This document shows positions 55,231 through 63,271 of a stretch of DNA of 64,000 bases, in pieces. The DNA comes from Thiosocius sp963753845 (GTDB lineage Bacteria; Pseudomonadota; Gammaproteobacteria; Chromatiales; Chromatiaceae). Location of the stretch: positions 81,260-145,259 of the forward strand of contig CAVWEI010000014.1 in assembly GCA_963753845.1 (NCBI GenBank), written 5' to 3'. Position 1 is the first letter of the stretch. Each line of letters starts with the position of its first letter. The notes under the pieces were generated by a model. The model was not told the DNA's origin and made no database searches. It saw only the letters and a program-made list of their open reading frames with translations. The translations under genes and the position numbers were made by a program.

Positions 55231-57278
55231 CTGTCCACCTCTGTTTGCATCCGGCGCGACCCTGGCGCACGACATGTCGGTCGTCGTGCATCCGGATTCC
55301 GGGAAAATCATTGTCGAGGACGACATCAGTGTCGACCGCGACGTCTCGAGTTTCGAGTTCGTACTCAACGCCGGCCTGTCGGTGCAGACGCAGACCGGCA
55401 CCCTGGAATCCCTGAAAACCTCCAACGACGGCCTGCGCACGGCATATCGCGTCACCCTGGAGACACCCGGGCGCCGCCTAAAGTTGCAATACCATGGCCG
55501 CCCAAAGTTTTCCGGGCGCCGCAGCCTCGGCGATATGCCCCAGGGCGTGGTGTCCGGGCAGGCCGTCTACCTGGATGCGGCATCGGCATGGTACCCGCTG
55601 TTCGACCAGGCGTTCGACAGGCTGTCCATGGACGTGACCCTGCCACAGGGCTGGCAGAGTGTCAGTATCGGCAAACGCAGCGAACACCCCGACCGGGCCA
55701 ACTGGTCGACCGACGTGCCGCATGACGAACTTTATCTGATCGCCGGCCGCTTTACCCGACACGCCCGGGCACATGGCGGGATCGATCTCTCGGTCTGGCT
55801 GCTGGACGATGATCCCGGACTGGCCGCGCACTACCTGGACCTGATGTCTGGATACATCGACCACTACAGCCGACTGATCGGCGACTATCCCTATGCGAAG
55901 TTCGCGGTGGTCGAGAACCCCTGGCAGACCGGCTTCGGGATGCCTTCCTTCACCCTGCTCGGTTCGCGCGTCCTGCGCCTGCCCTTCATCCCCTACACCT
56001 CGCTACCACACGAGATATTGCACAACTGGTGGGGCAACGGCGTTTGGATCGACTATGGGCGCGGCAACTGGAGCGAGGGGCTGACCGCCTACCTCGCCGA
56101 TCACTGGATGCAGGAGCGCCAGGGCAAGGGCGACCAGTACCGTTTGAAGGCGCTGCAGAACTACAGCAACTTCGCCGCCGACGGGAAGGATGTGCCGCTG
56201 CTGCAGTTCGTCAGCCGGCACAGCGATGCCAGCCAGTCGATCGGCTACAGCAAGTCACTGATGCTGTTTCACATGCTGCGTCAGGAACTGGGCGACGCCG
56301 AATTCATCGCCGGCCTGCAGCGTCTGTGGCAAAGGCATCGGTACACCCGCATCGGTTTCGAACAGGCGCTACAGGCCATTGCCGGGTCTGACACCGAACT
56401 GACCGCACGTCTGGGACAATGGCTGAAGAGGCCGGGTGCCCCCCGTCTGCAGCTGGGCGAGGTGGAGGTGATCGCCGGCGACGACGGTTACCGCCTGCTG
56501 GTCCCGCTGAGTCAGGCACAGGACCAGGGTCCGCCTTTCGTGTTCGACCTGCCGCTGGCCGTAACCCTGGAGGGGGACGAATGGGCGACCCGGCTGATTG
56601 CCCGGATCGACCGCCAACACCAGCTACTGGAATTCAAGTTCCCGAAACGGCCGCTGCGCGTCGACATCGACCCCGAATACGACCTGCTGCGCTACCTGGA
56701 TCCGACCGAACAGCCGCCCGCCCTCAACCGCCTGTTCGGGGGCAGCAGCTGGCTGGTCCTGCCGGCTGCGGCACCGCAGGCGATGCGTGACGCCTGGGCC
56801 GCCCTTGCCGCGCAATGGCAGGCACGTTACCCGGGGCTGCAGACAATCGATGACAGGGATGCCATGGAACTCGAACCGGGTGCCAACCGGATCATACTGG
56901 GCTGGGACAACACCCTGCTCGATGGCTTCGCCGGGCGATTCGCGCGCGGACGACCAGGCACTGGACCCCGGCGGGGCCACTATCGCGGACAGGGACTACG
57001 CCGCCGGGGAGCACAGCGTGGTCCTGGTGGATACCGACGCCGAAGGAGTTACCACCGGCTTCATCGGGGCCGGCACGCCGCAGGCGGTGCAGGCGATGGC
57101 ACGCAAGCTGACCCACTACGGCAGTTATGGTCGCCTGGTGTTCGATGGAGAGACCGGCAGCAACCTGTTGAAGGACAGCCTGAGCTCGGAGCATTCGAGC
57201 CTCAGCCTTCAGCTGGGGCCGGATCCGGTGCTGCTGCAACTCAAACCCAGGCTCCCGCTTGCAGGCGATGGAGGTTGA
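55148..57278 (+). pseudogene. M1-family aminopeptidase with a frameshift near the 3' end
   Basis: Secreted M1-type peptidase. It has a signal peptide (PVTLAAALLVFCMVLICPPLFASG) and HEILH at residues 288-292 with a Glu (GNWSE) 17 residues further on. LTAYLADHWMQ, and SIGYSKSLMLFHMLRQELGD follow. The frame that holds this domain runs to about 56940-56955. Beyond that the coding sense (GGATIADRDYAAGEHSVVLVD, GTPQAVQAMARKLTHYGSYGRLVFDG) continues in the next frame and ends at 57278. One extra base, likely in a GC-run near 56946-56955, would explain it. If uncorrected, the protein runs on out of frame to 57406. It may be a real decay product or a sequencing error. The catalytic part is intact upstream of the break. 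Confidence 0.8.
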
Positions 57279-57482
57279 TCGGCCAGGACAGAAATAGCAG
57301 GCGAGATTCCTCGCAGGTGCGCCGGGGTTGCGCTGCCCGGTCTGCTTCAACACTGACCCCACATCGGCGGCTCAACCGGGTGCGTCTGCTTTTTGGCGCA
57401 GCTTGACTGCATAATGCGGATCTGGGCGGAGATAGACAGACTCTGCCTATCCCAATTCACAAAGAAACTGTCTATCTAAGCT
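57279..57482. other. Spacer between the M1 peptidase gene and the cassette array
   Basis: About 200 bp with no convincing gene. It holds GATAGACAG at 57430 and its inverted copy CTGTCTATC at 57468, and GCCTATC at 57445. The array's first crossover (GTTAGGC) is at 57483. This could be a relic attI or a chance boundary; no integrase gene lies here. Confidence 0.5.
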
Positions 57483-57495
57483 GTTAGGCGAAGGA

Positions 57496-57918
57496 ATGGA
57501 TTCGATTGATGCTAGAACACTCGGGATTGCGTTTAGCCTCTTCGTCTTGTTTCCGACAATCGTTGTCGCGTTCCTTCGGGTTTTTCTGAGCTGCGATCGA
57601 AAGGTGAAGGGTGGTGCATTGGGTGTCGTTAAAGTGATCGGGGGCTTCACGCTTGGGGTAGCGTTGTTGGCAGGTTACGTGGTGTGGTCTGATTCTGTGC
57701 CTCTCTTGCATACGGCGCTTCTAGCGCTGGCTATCGCTTCTACGGCGCTTCTCCATTCGATAATTCTCATCGCTGCGCAAAAAGCCGTACAGATTATAGT
57801 GCCCGTCAAAGTCGAGTCGTTATGCTTGGAGTTTTATGCACTCTTGTTTCTCGGCACGAGCGCGGTGTGGATTAATCTCATGGAGAACGCGGCAGAGCAG
57901 GTCTTATCAGCACAATGA
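57496..57918 (+). CDS. Cassette 1: hydrophobic hypothetical protein
   Basis: 140 residues, four probable TM helices (IAFSLFVLFPTIVVAFLRVF, VKVIGGFTLGVALLAGYVVW, ALLALAIASTALLHSIILIAA, LEFYALLFLGTSAVWINLME). No known family was recognised. It starts 7 bp after the first crossover box at 57489, with GAAGG just before the ATG. It is followed by attC1 from 57931. As a cassette gene with no promoter of its own in view, its expression would need an outside promoter. Confidence 0.7.
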   Translation: MDSIDARTLGIAFSLFVLFPTIVVAFLRVFLSCDRKVKGGALGVVKVIGGFTLGVALLAGYVVWSDSVPLLHTALLALAIASTALLHSIILIAAQKAVQIIVPVKVESLCLEFYALLFLGTSAVWINLMENAAEQVLSAQ

Positions 57919-57930
57919 TTAAGCAGCAAC

Positions 57931-58069
57931 GCCTAACAAAACGGTTAAGCCGTTCGTCGCTACGCTCCTCACTCGGACGCTCAGCATTCCGCATTTGCTC
58001 GGGCATGGCTTCGCCATTGTTCCCCGAGCAAGTGCTCCATGCTGAGCGCCGCTTACCTGGGCGTTATGT
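57931..58069 (+). repeat. attC1
   Basis: 139 bp. Left box GCCTAAC (57931-57937), then CGGTTAAGCCG; right side CGCCGCTTACC and right box GTTATGT (58063-58069). The inner stem is GCATTTGCTCGGGCATGGC and its partner, different from the other long sites while the ends are kept. So it belongs to the same family with a divergent core. Confidence 0.85.
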
Positions 58070-58260
58070 GTAAGAAGAACACCGCCGAAGATGCGCTTTT
58101 TCAAGGCAATCGGTTTCCATTCTCAGTAAACGCGAGTCAGAAAAGTTTGAAAGCATATTGGTCCAGCTAGATTTGAATCCCGCCGTGTCCGTGTTTGAGT
58201 TCAAACCTTCTTCAGCGAACTAAAAATCGATGTTGGCTATCGAATTAGATCGGAGAACCA
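58070..58260. other. Leader of cassette 2 (no gene seen)
   Basis: About 190 bp between attC1 and the ATG at 58261. Only very short open frames (34 codons from an ATG at 58066, and a second frame ending near 58223) are present; neither has a supported function. It may be an untranslated leader or a decayed gene. Confidence 0.4.
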
Positions 58261-58470
58261 ATGAATCAGACAATAATACTTGCAGTTGCGTTCGTTGCGG
58301 CTATCGTGAGTTCGTCGATCTATCGAGCATTCGGCGTAGAGAAATGTAGCGGCTGGCTTTGTATCAGTGATGGTGTGTTCTTGCTCACGTTCTTGACCGT
58401 CTTGTATTTTTCTCGAAAGGGCTTTGTTAAATCACGGAGCGATCCAGGCGATGAGCACAAAGTGAATTGA
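58261..58470 (+). CDS. Cassette 2: small two-TM protein
   Basis: 69 residues with two hydrophobic segments (IILAVAFVAAIVSSSIYRAF and WLCISDGVFLLTFLTVLYFS) and a charged tail. GGAG lies 5 nt before the ATG at 58261. No family is recognised. attC2 starts 21 bp after its stop. Confidence 0.65.
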   Translation: MNQTIILAVAFVAAIVSSSIYRAFGVEKCSGWLCISDGVFLLTFLTVLYFSRKGFVKSRSDPGDEHKVN

Positions 58471-58490
58471 GGCACTAGTGGTGAAGAAGC

Positions 58491-58623
58491 ACATAACAAG
58501 TCGGTCAAGCCGTTCGCTTGCGCTCACTCGGACGTCTGGTGCTCCACGGCTTTTTGCGCATGGCTACGCCATGATTGCGCAAACGCCGCTCCACACCAGC
58601 CGCCGCTTACCTCGGCGTTATGT
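58491..58623 (+). repeat. attC2
   Basis: 133 bp from ACATAAC (58491-58497) to GTTATGT (58617-58623), with GGTCAAGCCG near the left and CGCCGCTTACC near the right. The core GGTGCTCC...GCGCATGGC...GCGCAAACGCCGC is shared with attC3 and attC5. The 3' end contains the stop of the reverse-strand parE gene. Confidence 0.9.
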
Positions 58624-58920
58624 GTTGAAAGGTGCCTGTGATACGTCCATCCGTCTATGAAGTACCCTAACAATCAAAATTTGGGATGCGGAGGCGATGT
58701 CGTAATAGATCACGTGGCTTTGGAATGGATGCTTTCGCAGATCCGAAGCTATGTATTCGCAGGAAACACCGAGCGCTGGAGAATCGGTCAGCCGGCGGAA
58801 AGCGTCGTCCATTCCTTTCAAGTAGAGCTTGCGCTGTTCTCGTCCCCACCGCTCTTCCGTAAACCTTGCGATATTTCGCAAGTCTGCCTTGGCGGCGTTG
58901 GTTAGCGAGAATGACCTCAT
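58618..58920 (-). CDS. parE: Cassette 3: ParE-family toxin
   Basis: 100 residues with the ParE/RelE-type pattern: LTNAAKADLRNIARFTEERWGREQRKLYLKGM, FRRLTDSPALGVSCEYIA, HVIYYDI. ParE toxins poison DNA gyrase; the target here is not shown. It shares one base with its upstream partner gene (TAATG), so the two are coupled. The stop codon falls inside attC2. The unit is reversed with respect to the cassette orientation, which means it must use its own promoter. Confidence 0.9.
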   Translation of the reverse strand: MRSFSLTNAAKADLRNIARFTEERWGREQRKLYLKGMDDAFRRLTDSPALGVSCEYIASDLRKHPFQSHVIYYDIASASQILIVRVLHRRMDVSQAPFNT

Positions 58921-59159
58921 TACGAAAAGTCTTTGTCCAGTTCCGCCATGAAGCTCTCGTAACTGTATTCGGCCGTCCCGCTCTTGCGGCCTTCGTCAAT
59001 CAACCTGCGCAATGCGTCCAATTTTTCTTCTTCGGTTTCGAGCAAACGCAAACCGGCGCGTACTACCTCGGTAGCAGACCCATACCGGCCATTTTCAAGC
59101 TGAGCGGCAATAAACTGATCAAAGTGCTCGCCCAAGCTCATGCTGGTGTTCTTAGCCAT
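58920..59159 (-). CDS. parD: Cassette 3: ParD-family antitoxin
   Basis: 79 residues: MAKNTSMSLGEHFDQFIAAQ is a ribbon-helix-helix-type N-terminus, YGSATEVVRAGLRLLETEE is typical of ParD/CopG proteins, and the tail (SYESFMAELDKDFS) would bind the toxin. I chose ATG 59159 because GAGG lies 8 nt upstream; an ATG six bases earlier has it too close. The open frame that runs to 59315 overlaps attC3 and is not supported. It should autoregulate the pair from a promoter inside the cassette. Confidence 0.9.
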   Translation of the reverse strand: MAKNTSMSLGEHFDQFIAAQLENGRYGSATEVVRAGLRLLETEEEKLDALRRLIDEGRKSGTAEYSYESFMAELDKDFS

Positions 59160-59206
59160 TGGCATGTCCTCATCAATACCAATAAATACCAAACTATGGT
59201 AGTCAC

Positions 59207-59344
59207 ACATAACAAGGCGGTCAAGCCGTTCGTCGCTTTGCTTCTCACTCGGACGTCTGGTGCTCCGCGGCTTTTTGCGCATGGCTTCGCCATGATTGCG
59301 CAAACGCCGCTCCACACCAGCCGCCGCTTACCTGGGCGTTAGAG
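59207..59344 (+). repeat. attC3
   Basis: 138 bp from ACATAAC (59207-59213) to GTTAGAG (59338-59344). It shares nearly the whole core with attC2 and attC5. Inner stem TTGCGCATGGC-TTC-GCCAT with GATTGCGCAA. Confidence 0.9.
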
Positions 59345-59359
59345 CTAAAAAGGTTCGGT

Positions 59360-59719
59360 ATGAAAAGAGACATGGAGTTGGTCCGCAAAATTCTGTTCTT
59401 TCTAGAAGAACAGCCGATGCTGAAAGCCCAAACGGTTGTCCCGATTGAGGGCTATGAAAAAGAAGTGATCATGTATCACATGCTTCTTTTGGCCCAAGCG
59501 GGCTTGGTCGATTTCGAGCCCGAAAAAACAGAAAATGGCCGAATAATTCGGGCACACGTACTCGGTCTCAACTGGGCTGGGCACGAGTTCCTAGATACGG
59601 TCCGCTCCGAGAAGGTTTGGAAAAAACTGGTTCAATACGCTGCGAAGAGAGGTGGGGCGCTTCCGTTCGATCTGTTGAAGGTGCTTGGTGCGGAGCTTCT
59701 CAAAAGGTCAATCGAATGA
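59360..59719 (+). CDS. Cassette 4: DUF2513-like protein
   Basis: 119 residues. MKRDMELVRKILFFLEEQP, IMYHMLLLAQAGLVDFE and LNWAGHEFLDTVRSEKVW are the DUF2513 pattern. It is a small winged-helix-like family, common on mobile elements, with no known function. The ATG is 16 bp past attC3's right box, with AGG-containing sequence upstream. It is followed by the short attC4. Confidence 0.88.
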   Translation: MKRDMELVRKILFFLEEQPMLKAQTVVPIEGYEKEVIMYHMLLLAQAGLVDFEPEKTENGRIIRAHVLGLNWAGHEFLDTVRSEKVWKKLVQYAAKRGGALPFDLLKVLGAELLKRSIE

Positions 59720-59723
59720 ATAG

Positions 59724-59805
59724 CTCTATAAAGGTGGTCAACTCGCTCGCGTTTGCTCGCTGGGACGCGCAGCAAGCTGCGCGCCCGTTACCACGGCGTT
59801 AGGGC
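59724..59805 (+). repeat. attC4 (short type)
   Basis: About 82 bp. Left end is weak (CTCTATAAAGG), then GGTCAACTCG; middle dyad GCGCAGCAAGCTGCGC; right side CCGTTACC and GTTAGGG (59798-59804). It lacks the long core of attC2, 3 and 5, so it comes from another attC lineage. Confidence 0.75.
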
Positions 59806-59815
59806 CAACAAGAGT

Positions 59816-60361
59816 ATGTCGACACTTGAGAAGATCTACGAGCGAGCAGTTGAAACTCGGGATAAATGTAGGCGGAGGGTCTTGCTGCAATCCGAAGTCC
59901 AAGAGCAAGTGAAAGAGCTCTGGTCAGAGCTATTGGGTGCCTATCCGGAAGATTCGGAGCAATGGCGAATCGCTGATCGTTCGAGAAGAGAACATACCGA
60001 TTGGTGGTCCGTTCCGAAAATGTCGCAATACGCTGAGAAAGACGATTGCGTGAACATCGAGGTGGTCATACGCACCATCGAGGAGATCTCAGGAAAGTCT
60101 GCTTTAAGCAAGCCTCGGTCGGTTGCGAAGAAGCACACTGATGTGCGGTTTCACCTAACTCCGAGTGCCGCCGTTACCGGTCGAACCGCATGGGATATTT
60201 TCGAAATCTACAAAGATCGGTACGGTAAAAAGTTCCTTCTGGCCATAATCGTTGCGGTTGTACTATTGCTTGCGTTCGTGCACTGGCAAACTCCAGTAGG
60301 GAAAAACGTATCCCTTTTTGGCTTCAACCTATACGTGAAGCATGGCGATGCTGCGAAGTAA
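59816..60361 (+). CDS. Cassette 5: hypothetical tail-anchored membrane protein
   Basis: 181 residues. The first 140 are soluble and charged (SEVQEQVKELWSELLGAYPE, YAEKDDCVNIEVVIRTIEE). One C-terminal TM helix (FLLAIIVAVVLLLAFVHW) leads to a 25-residue tail. No family is recognised. ATG 59816 is 11 bp past attC4; an earlier in-frame ATG lies within attC4 and is not used. Confidence 0.72.
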   Translation: MSTLEKIYERAVETRDKCRRRVLLQSEVQEQVKELWSELLGAYPEDSEQWRIADRSRREHTDWWSVPKMSQYAEKDDCVNIEVVIRTIEEISGKSALSKPRSVAKKHTDVRFHLTPSAAVTGRTAWDIFEIYKDRYGKKFLLAIIVAVVLLLAFVHWQTPVGKNVSLFGFNLYVKHGDAAK

Positions 60362-60366
60362 CGAAA

Positions 60367-60505
60367 GCCCTGACAAATCGGTCAAGCCGTTCGCCGCTGT
60401 GCTCCGCACTCGGACGTCTGGTGCTCCGCGGCTTTTTGCGCATGGCTTCGCCATGATTGCGCAAACGCCGCTCCACACCAGCCGCCGTTTACCTGGGTGG
60501 TAAGT
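60367..60505 (+). repeat. attC5 (right box degenerate)
   Basis: 139 bp. Left box GCCCTGAC (60367-60374), core as attC2 and attC3, right side CCGCCGTTTACC. The right box is GGTAAGT (60499-60505) instead of GTT-type, so recombination at this end may be lost. Confidence 0.82.
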
Positions 60506-60584
60506 GATCGACTGATAAATCACTGTTTACTTTTTTAGGATTACAAATGGTTTTATGGTGGGGCGTTCAATGGAGTTCTGATAT

Positions 60585-61121
60585 ATGAATAAAGTTCTCG
60601 CCTTTTTACTCGCATCCCTGCTGGCCGGAACGGCATATGCCGGACAGCGACTGGTGGATATCCAACCTGGCTTCCCCTGCGACGGCATTCCACTGGTTGA
60701 AAAAAGCCTGGGATCGGTAGAGTTGGCCACTCAAAATCCAAATGGTATCCGCAAATATAAGGGGACACATGGAGGATTCGAGGCAACTGTCGTTTATCAC
60801 TGCGATCAGGGACGACTGACCGAACAGGAAATCATCCTCACGAGTACTACCCAGAGCAAGGCCTACCAGATTGCCAATGAACAGAGTAAAGAACTCGCCA
60901 AAAACCTGGGCGAGCCCATTCATGATGGACTAAATCTAGTGGTATGGAGAAAGATGATGTTCGGCTTTCTGGGAGCGGACCTTGATTACCTTACTTCGGT
61001 CATCGTTTGGGGCAGGGCAAAAGAGGATGTGATGCTTTTGGTGAGGGAAACAGAGGACAAACTATGGGTAATCACCATTTCTCAGGGTAGTCCTAAAATA
61101 GAGTATATTCTCAATTCGTAG
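60585..61121 (+). CDS. Cassette 6: secreted hypothetical protein
   Basis: 178 residues with a clear signal peptide (VLAFLLASLLAGTAYAG). The mature part (RLVDIQPGFPCDGIPLVEKS, HCDQGRLTEQEIILTST, DKLWVITISQ) has two Cys that could form a disulfide. It recalls small periplasmic cassette proteins but has no recognisable family. GGAG lies 9 nt before the ATG. Confidence 0.72.
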   Translation: MNKVLAFLLASLLAGTAYAGQRLVDIQPGFPCDGIPLVEKSLGSVELATQNPNGIRKYKGTHGGFEATVVYHCDQGRLTEQEIILTSTTQSKAYQIANEQSKELAKNLGEPIHDGLNLVVWRKMMFGFLGADLDYLTSVIVWGRAKEDVMLLVRETEDKLWVITISQGSPKIEYILNS

Positions 61122-61178
61122 GCCGGGAATAAAGAATAATTGGGGACGATCACGGTTATGTCGATCAACCAAAGAGTC

Positions 61179-61300
61179 GCCTAAGAATACGGTTAAATTG
61201 GTAATTGAAATTCCTAACAATCGAACTATATTCTACGCCAATTGATTCGCGCCTTCAGCGCTCCGCAAATGGGGCGGTATATTTGGGCATTGGGTTGCTG
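61179..61300 (+). repeat. Possible degenerate attC remnant
   Basis: GCCTAAGAATACGGTTAA at 61179-61196 resembles the left end of attC1 (GCCTAACAAAACGGTTAA). The matching right half is not clear, and the end GCATTGGGTTGCTG near 61287 is weak. It would mark the boundary between cassettes 6 and 7. Confidence 0.4.
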
Positions 61301-61324
61301 AAATAAATTGGGAAACACAACAAT

Positions 61325-61624
61325 ATGATCAACAAAATAGAGCTTATCGTTTTAATTGAGGTTCAACCCGGAAAGTCTGACGAGCAGATCAATTTGTACA
61401 AAAGGATAAGACCTCTTGTCCTGGAAGAGGCAGGTTGCCTTGAATATGAACTCCGCCGAGTCGCGGGAAGCGATGAAAAATTTGTTCTATCTGAATGCTG
61501 GGTGTCTGAAGAAGCTCTCGCAGCACATAATGAATCACCGCATATGAAAGAAGCAGATTCTGTTAGCCCATCTTTTCGAGCAAGATCCGCAACAGTTCTT
61601 GAATTGAGCGAGGTTGAAGTCTGA
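61325..61624 (+). CDS. Cassette 7: antibiotic-biosynthesis-monooxygenase (ABM) fold protein
   Basis: 99 residues. ELIVLIEVQPGKSDEQINLYKR, VLEEAGCLEYELRRVAGSDEKFVLSECWVSEEALAAHNESPH and the C-terminal ATVLELSEVEV match the YgiN-like/ABM alpha-beta barrel. Members act on quinols or polyketide-like substrates, but most cassette copies have no known substrate. A weak GGGAAAC precedes the ATG. Confidence 0.88.
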   Translation: MINKIELIVLIEVQPGKSDEQINLYKRIRPLVLEEAGCLEYELRRVAGSDEKFVLSECWVSEEALAAHNESPHMKEADSVSPSFRARSATVLELSEVEV

Positions 61625-61709
61625 ACCTAGAATCGGTCAAACCGTTCGTCGCTTTGCTTCTCACTCGGACGCCCGGCTGCGCCGGTCGCCGCTTACCTCA
61701 GCGTCATGA
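61625..61709 (+). repeat. attC6 (short, degenerate ends)
   Basis: 85 bp. Left ACCTAGA (61625-61631) and GGTCAAACCG; CGGACGCCCGGCTGCGCCGG in the middle; right side CCGCTTACC and box GTCATGA (61703-61709), with GTC for GTT. It keeps the ends of the long family but lacks the long core. Confidence 0.72.
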
Positions 61710-61727
61710 ACAGAAAGGGAGGCAAGC

Positions 61728-62357
61728 ATTAACCAGTTACTAAGCCGCTCTGCTGAATTCGAAGCCGAGCTAAATGCGTTTCTGGCCTTGAAACCCTTTG
61801 ATGATTCACCGCGACTGGTAGCTAGTCGAATTCTCTGCAGCGTTGCATTGGAGCATGCGGAAAGCGCGAAGCTACTTATAGTTTCGGGCAATTTCACTTC
61901 CGCGGTTGGGCTGCTCCGGCTCCAATACGAAGCACTGGTTCGCGCAATGTGGCTGCTCTATGCAGCCTCGGATGCTGCAGTCGAAAAGCTTGCGGCTGAG
62001 CTAACTGACGAAAAGGCGAAGAAGGCCGAAAGGATACCTATGCTTTCCGAAATGCTGAGCAAATTAGAAGGAAAAGTGCCAGCTGAACCACTGAGTATGC
62101 TTCTGGAATTTAAGCAGTATTCGTGGAAGCCGTTGAGTTCCTTCATTCATGGCGGCATCCATGCGATCAATCGGCACAGTAAGGGCTACCCAGCTCCGTT
62201 GCTCGATCAGGCTCTAAGGGCATCGAATGGAGTTTCACTAATGGTCGGTATGCTACTCGTAATACTGTCCGGCGATCCGGCTCAAAGAGGGAAGATCCCG
62301 AAGGTTCAAGTTGAGTTCGCTGATTGCCTTCCACCACATCGGGCGAAAGGCTCATAA
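61728..62357 (+). CDS. Cassette 8: helical hypothetical protein, possible ATT start
   Basis: 209 residues if read from the ATT at 61728; otherwise 189 from a TTG at 61788. GGGAGG lies 5 nt before the ATT, in frame, while the TTG has no ribosome-binding site. The protein is mostly helical (SRILCSVALEHAESAKLLIV, LLRLQYEALVRAMWLLYAAS, MLSEMLSKLEGKVPAEPLSM) with a conserved-looking FIHGGIHAINRH near residues 140-150. It resembles DUF5677-like cassette proteins but I cannot name the family. Its stop lies at the left edge of attC7. Confidence 0.65.
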   Translation: MNQLLSRSAEFEAELNAFLALKPFDDSPRLVASRILCSVALEHAESAKLLIVSGNFTSAVGLLRLQYEALVRAMWLLYAASDAAVEKLAAELTDEKAKKAERIPMLSEMLSKLEGKVPAEPLSMLLEFKQYSWKPLSSFIHGGIHAINRHSKGYPAPLLDQALRASNGVSLMVGMLLVILSGDPAQRGKIPKVQVEFADCLPPHRAKGS

Positions 62358-62485
62358 TACAGAGGTTCAAGCCGCTCGCTGCGCTCACTCTGACGCCCAG
62401 CACTCCGCGCCTTTTTGCACATGGCTTCGCCATTGTTGCGCAAACGGTGCTCCATACTGGCCACCGCTTACCACAGCGATTATGA
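62352..62485 (+). repeat. attC7
   Basis: 134 bp. Left TCATAAT (62352-62358) pairs with the right ATTATGA (62479-62485). GTTCAAGCCGC and CACCGCTTACC are the inner boxes, and the core GCACATGGCTTCGCCATTGTTGCGCAAACG is a variant of the long family. The left box includes the previous gene's stop codon, and the right box includes the next gene's start codon. Confidence 0.8.
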
Positions 62486-63270
62486 ATAAGCACATGATTA
62501 AGCATTTCATCTCAATTTTTGCCGTTCTTCTGCCAGTTTTTGCCAGCGCCGAGGACTTGGCGATTTCCAAGCTCTTCGCCGAGAAGGGCGTTGATGGAAC
62601 CGTGGTCATTTCGTCGCTGAAAAGCGGGCAGAAGTTCATTCACAATGGGGCCCGTGCTAACCGGCGGTTTTCCCCAGCATCCACGTTCAAGGTCATGAAC
62701 ACGTTAATTGCCCTCGAAGAAAAGGCGATTGCCGGGAAGGATGATGTATTCAAGTGGGATGGACATGTTTACGACCTGTCCAAATGGAATCATGATCAGA
62801 CGCTGGCAAGTGCTTTCAAAGTTTCCTGTGTCTGGAGTGATCAGGAACTGGCTCGCCGGATCGGTGCGGAGAAATATCGCGCATACCTGGAACAGTCCGA
62901 TTATGGCGAGTCGCAGAGCCATTGCGAGACAAGCATGTTTTGGCTCGATGGTTCTCTTCAGATCAGCGCGCTGGAACAAGCTGGCTTTCTAAAGAAAGTC
63001 GTCCAGCGTCAACTTCCTTTCAGCCAGGCGGCCTACGAAACGCTACGGCAGATCATGCTGACGGAAGAAGCGCCAGCGTATTCATTGTGGGCCAAGACAG
63101 GCTGGGCAACAAAGGTCAAGCCGCAGGTCGGTTGGTATGTCGGTTATGTGGAAACTCCGAAGGATATTTGGTTTTTTGTCCTTAACATGGAAATCCGAAA
63201 CGAGAGAGATTTGCCTCTGCGCCAAGATCTTGTGCGCTTGGCGTTGCAAGCAAAGGGAATTATCGAATAA
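62482..63270 (+). CDS. Cassette 9: class D (OXA-type) beta-lactamase
   Basis: 262 residues with a signal peptide (FISIFAVLLPVFASA). Class D motifs: STFK at 67-70, SCV at 115-117 (usually SxV), YGE at 141-143 (usually YGN), FWLDGSLQIS, and KTG at 205-207. It should be a periplasmic serine hydrolase of beta-lactams; spectrum cannot be read from sequence. The ATG at 62482 falls inside the attC7 right box, so translation would begin at the cassette boundary; an ATG at 62494 is possible. Only a weak attC-like site follows. Confidence 0.9.
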   Translation: MNKHMIKHFISIFAVLLPVFASAEDLAISKLFAEKGVDGTVVISSLKSGQKFIHNGARANRRFSPASTFKVMNTLIALEEKAIAGKDDVFKWDGHVYDLSKWNHDQTLASAFKVSCVWSDQELARRIGAEKYRAYLEQSDYGESQSHCETSMFWLDGSLQISALEQAGFLKKVVQRQLPFSQAAYETLRQIMLTEEAPAYSLWAKTGWATKVKPQVGWYVGYVETPKDIWFFVLNMEIRNERDLPLRQDLVRLALQAKGIIE

Positions 63271-63271
63271 T

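Noticed and set aside
56940..57406. Continuation of the M1 peptidase frame to 57406
   Set aside because: Arg/Gly-rich translation of an out-of-frame stretch; the adjacent frame carries normal protein sequence to 57278.
57417..57489. A complete attI site before cassette 1
   Set aside because: There is a crossover box and a short inverted repeat, but no integrase and no supporting binding-site pattern, so it is kept only as a possible relic.
58657..58905. 82-codon plus-strand frame across parE
   Set aside because: Antisense to a well-supported ParE toxin gene; no known family.
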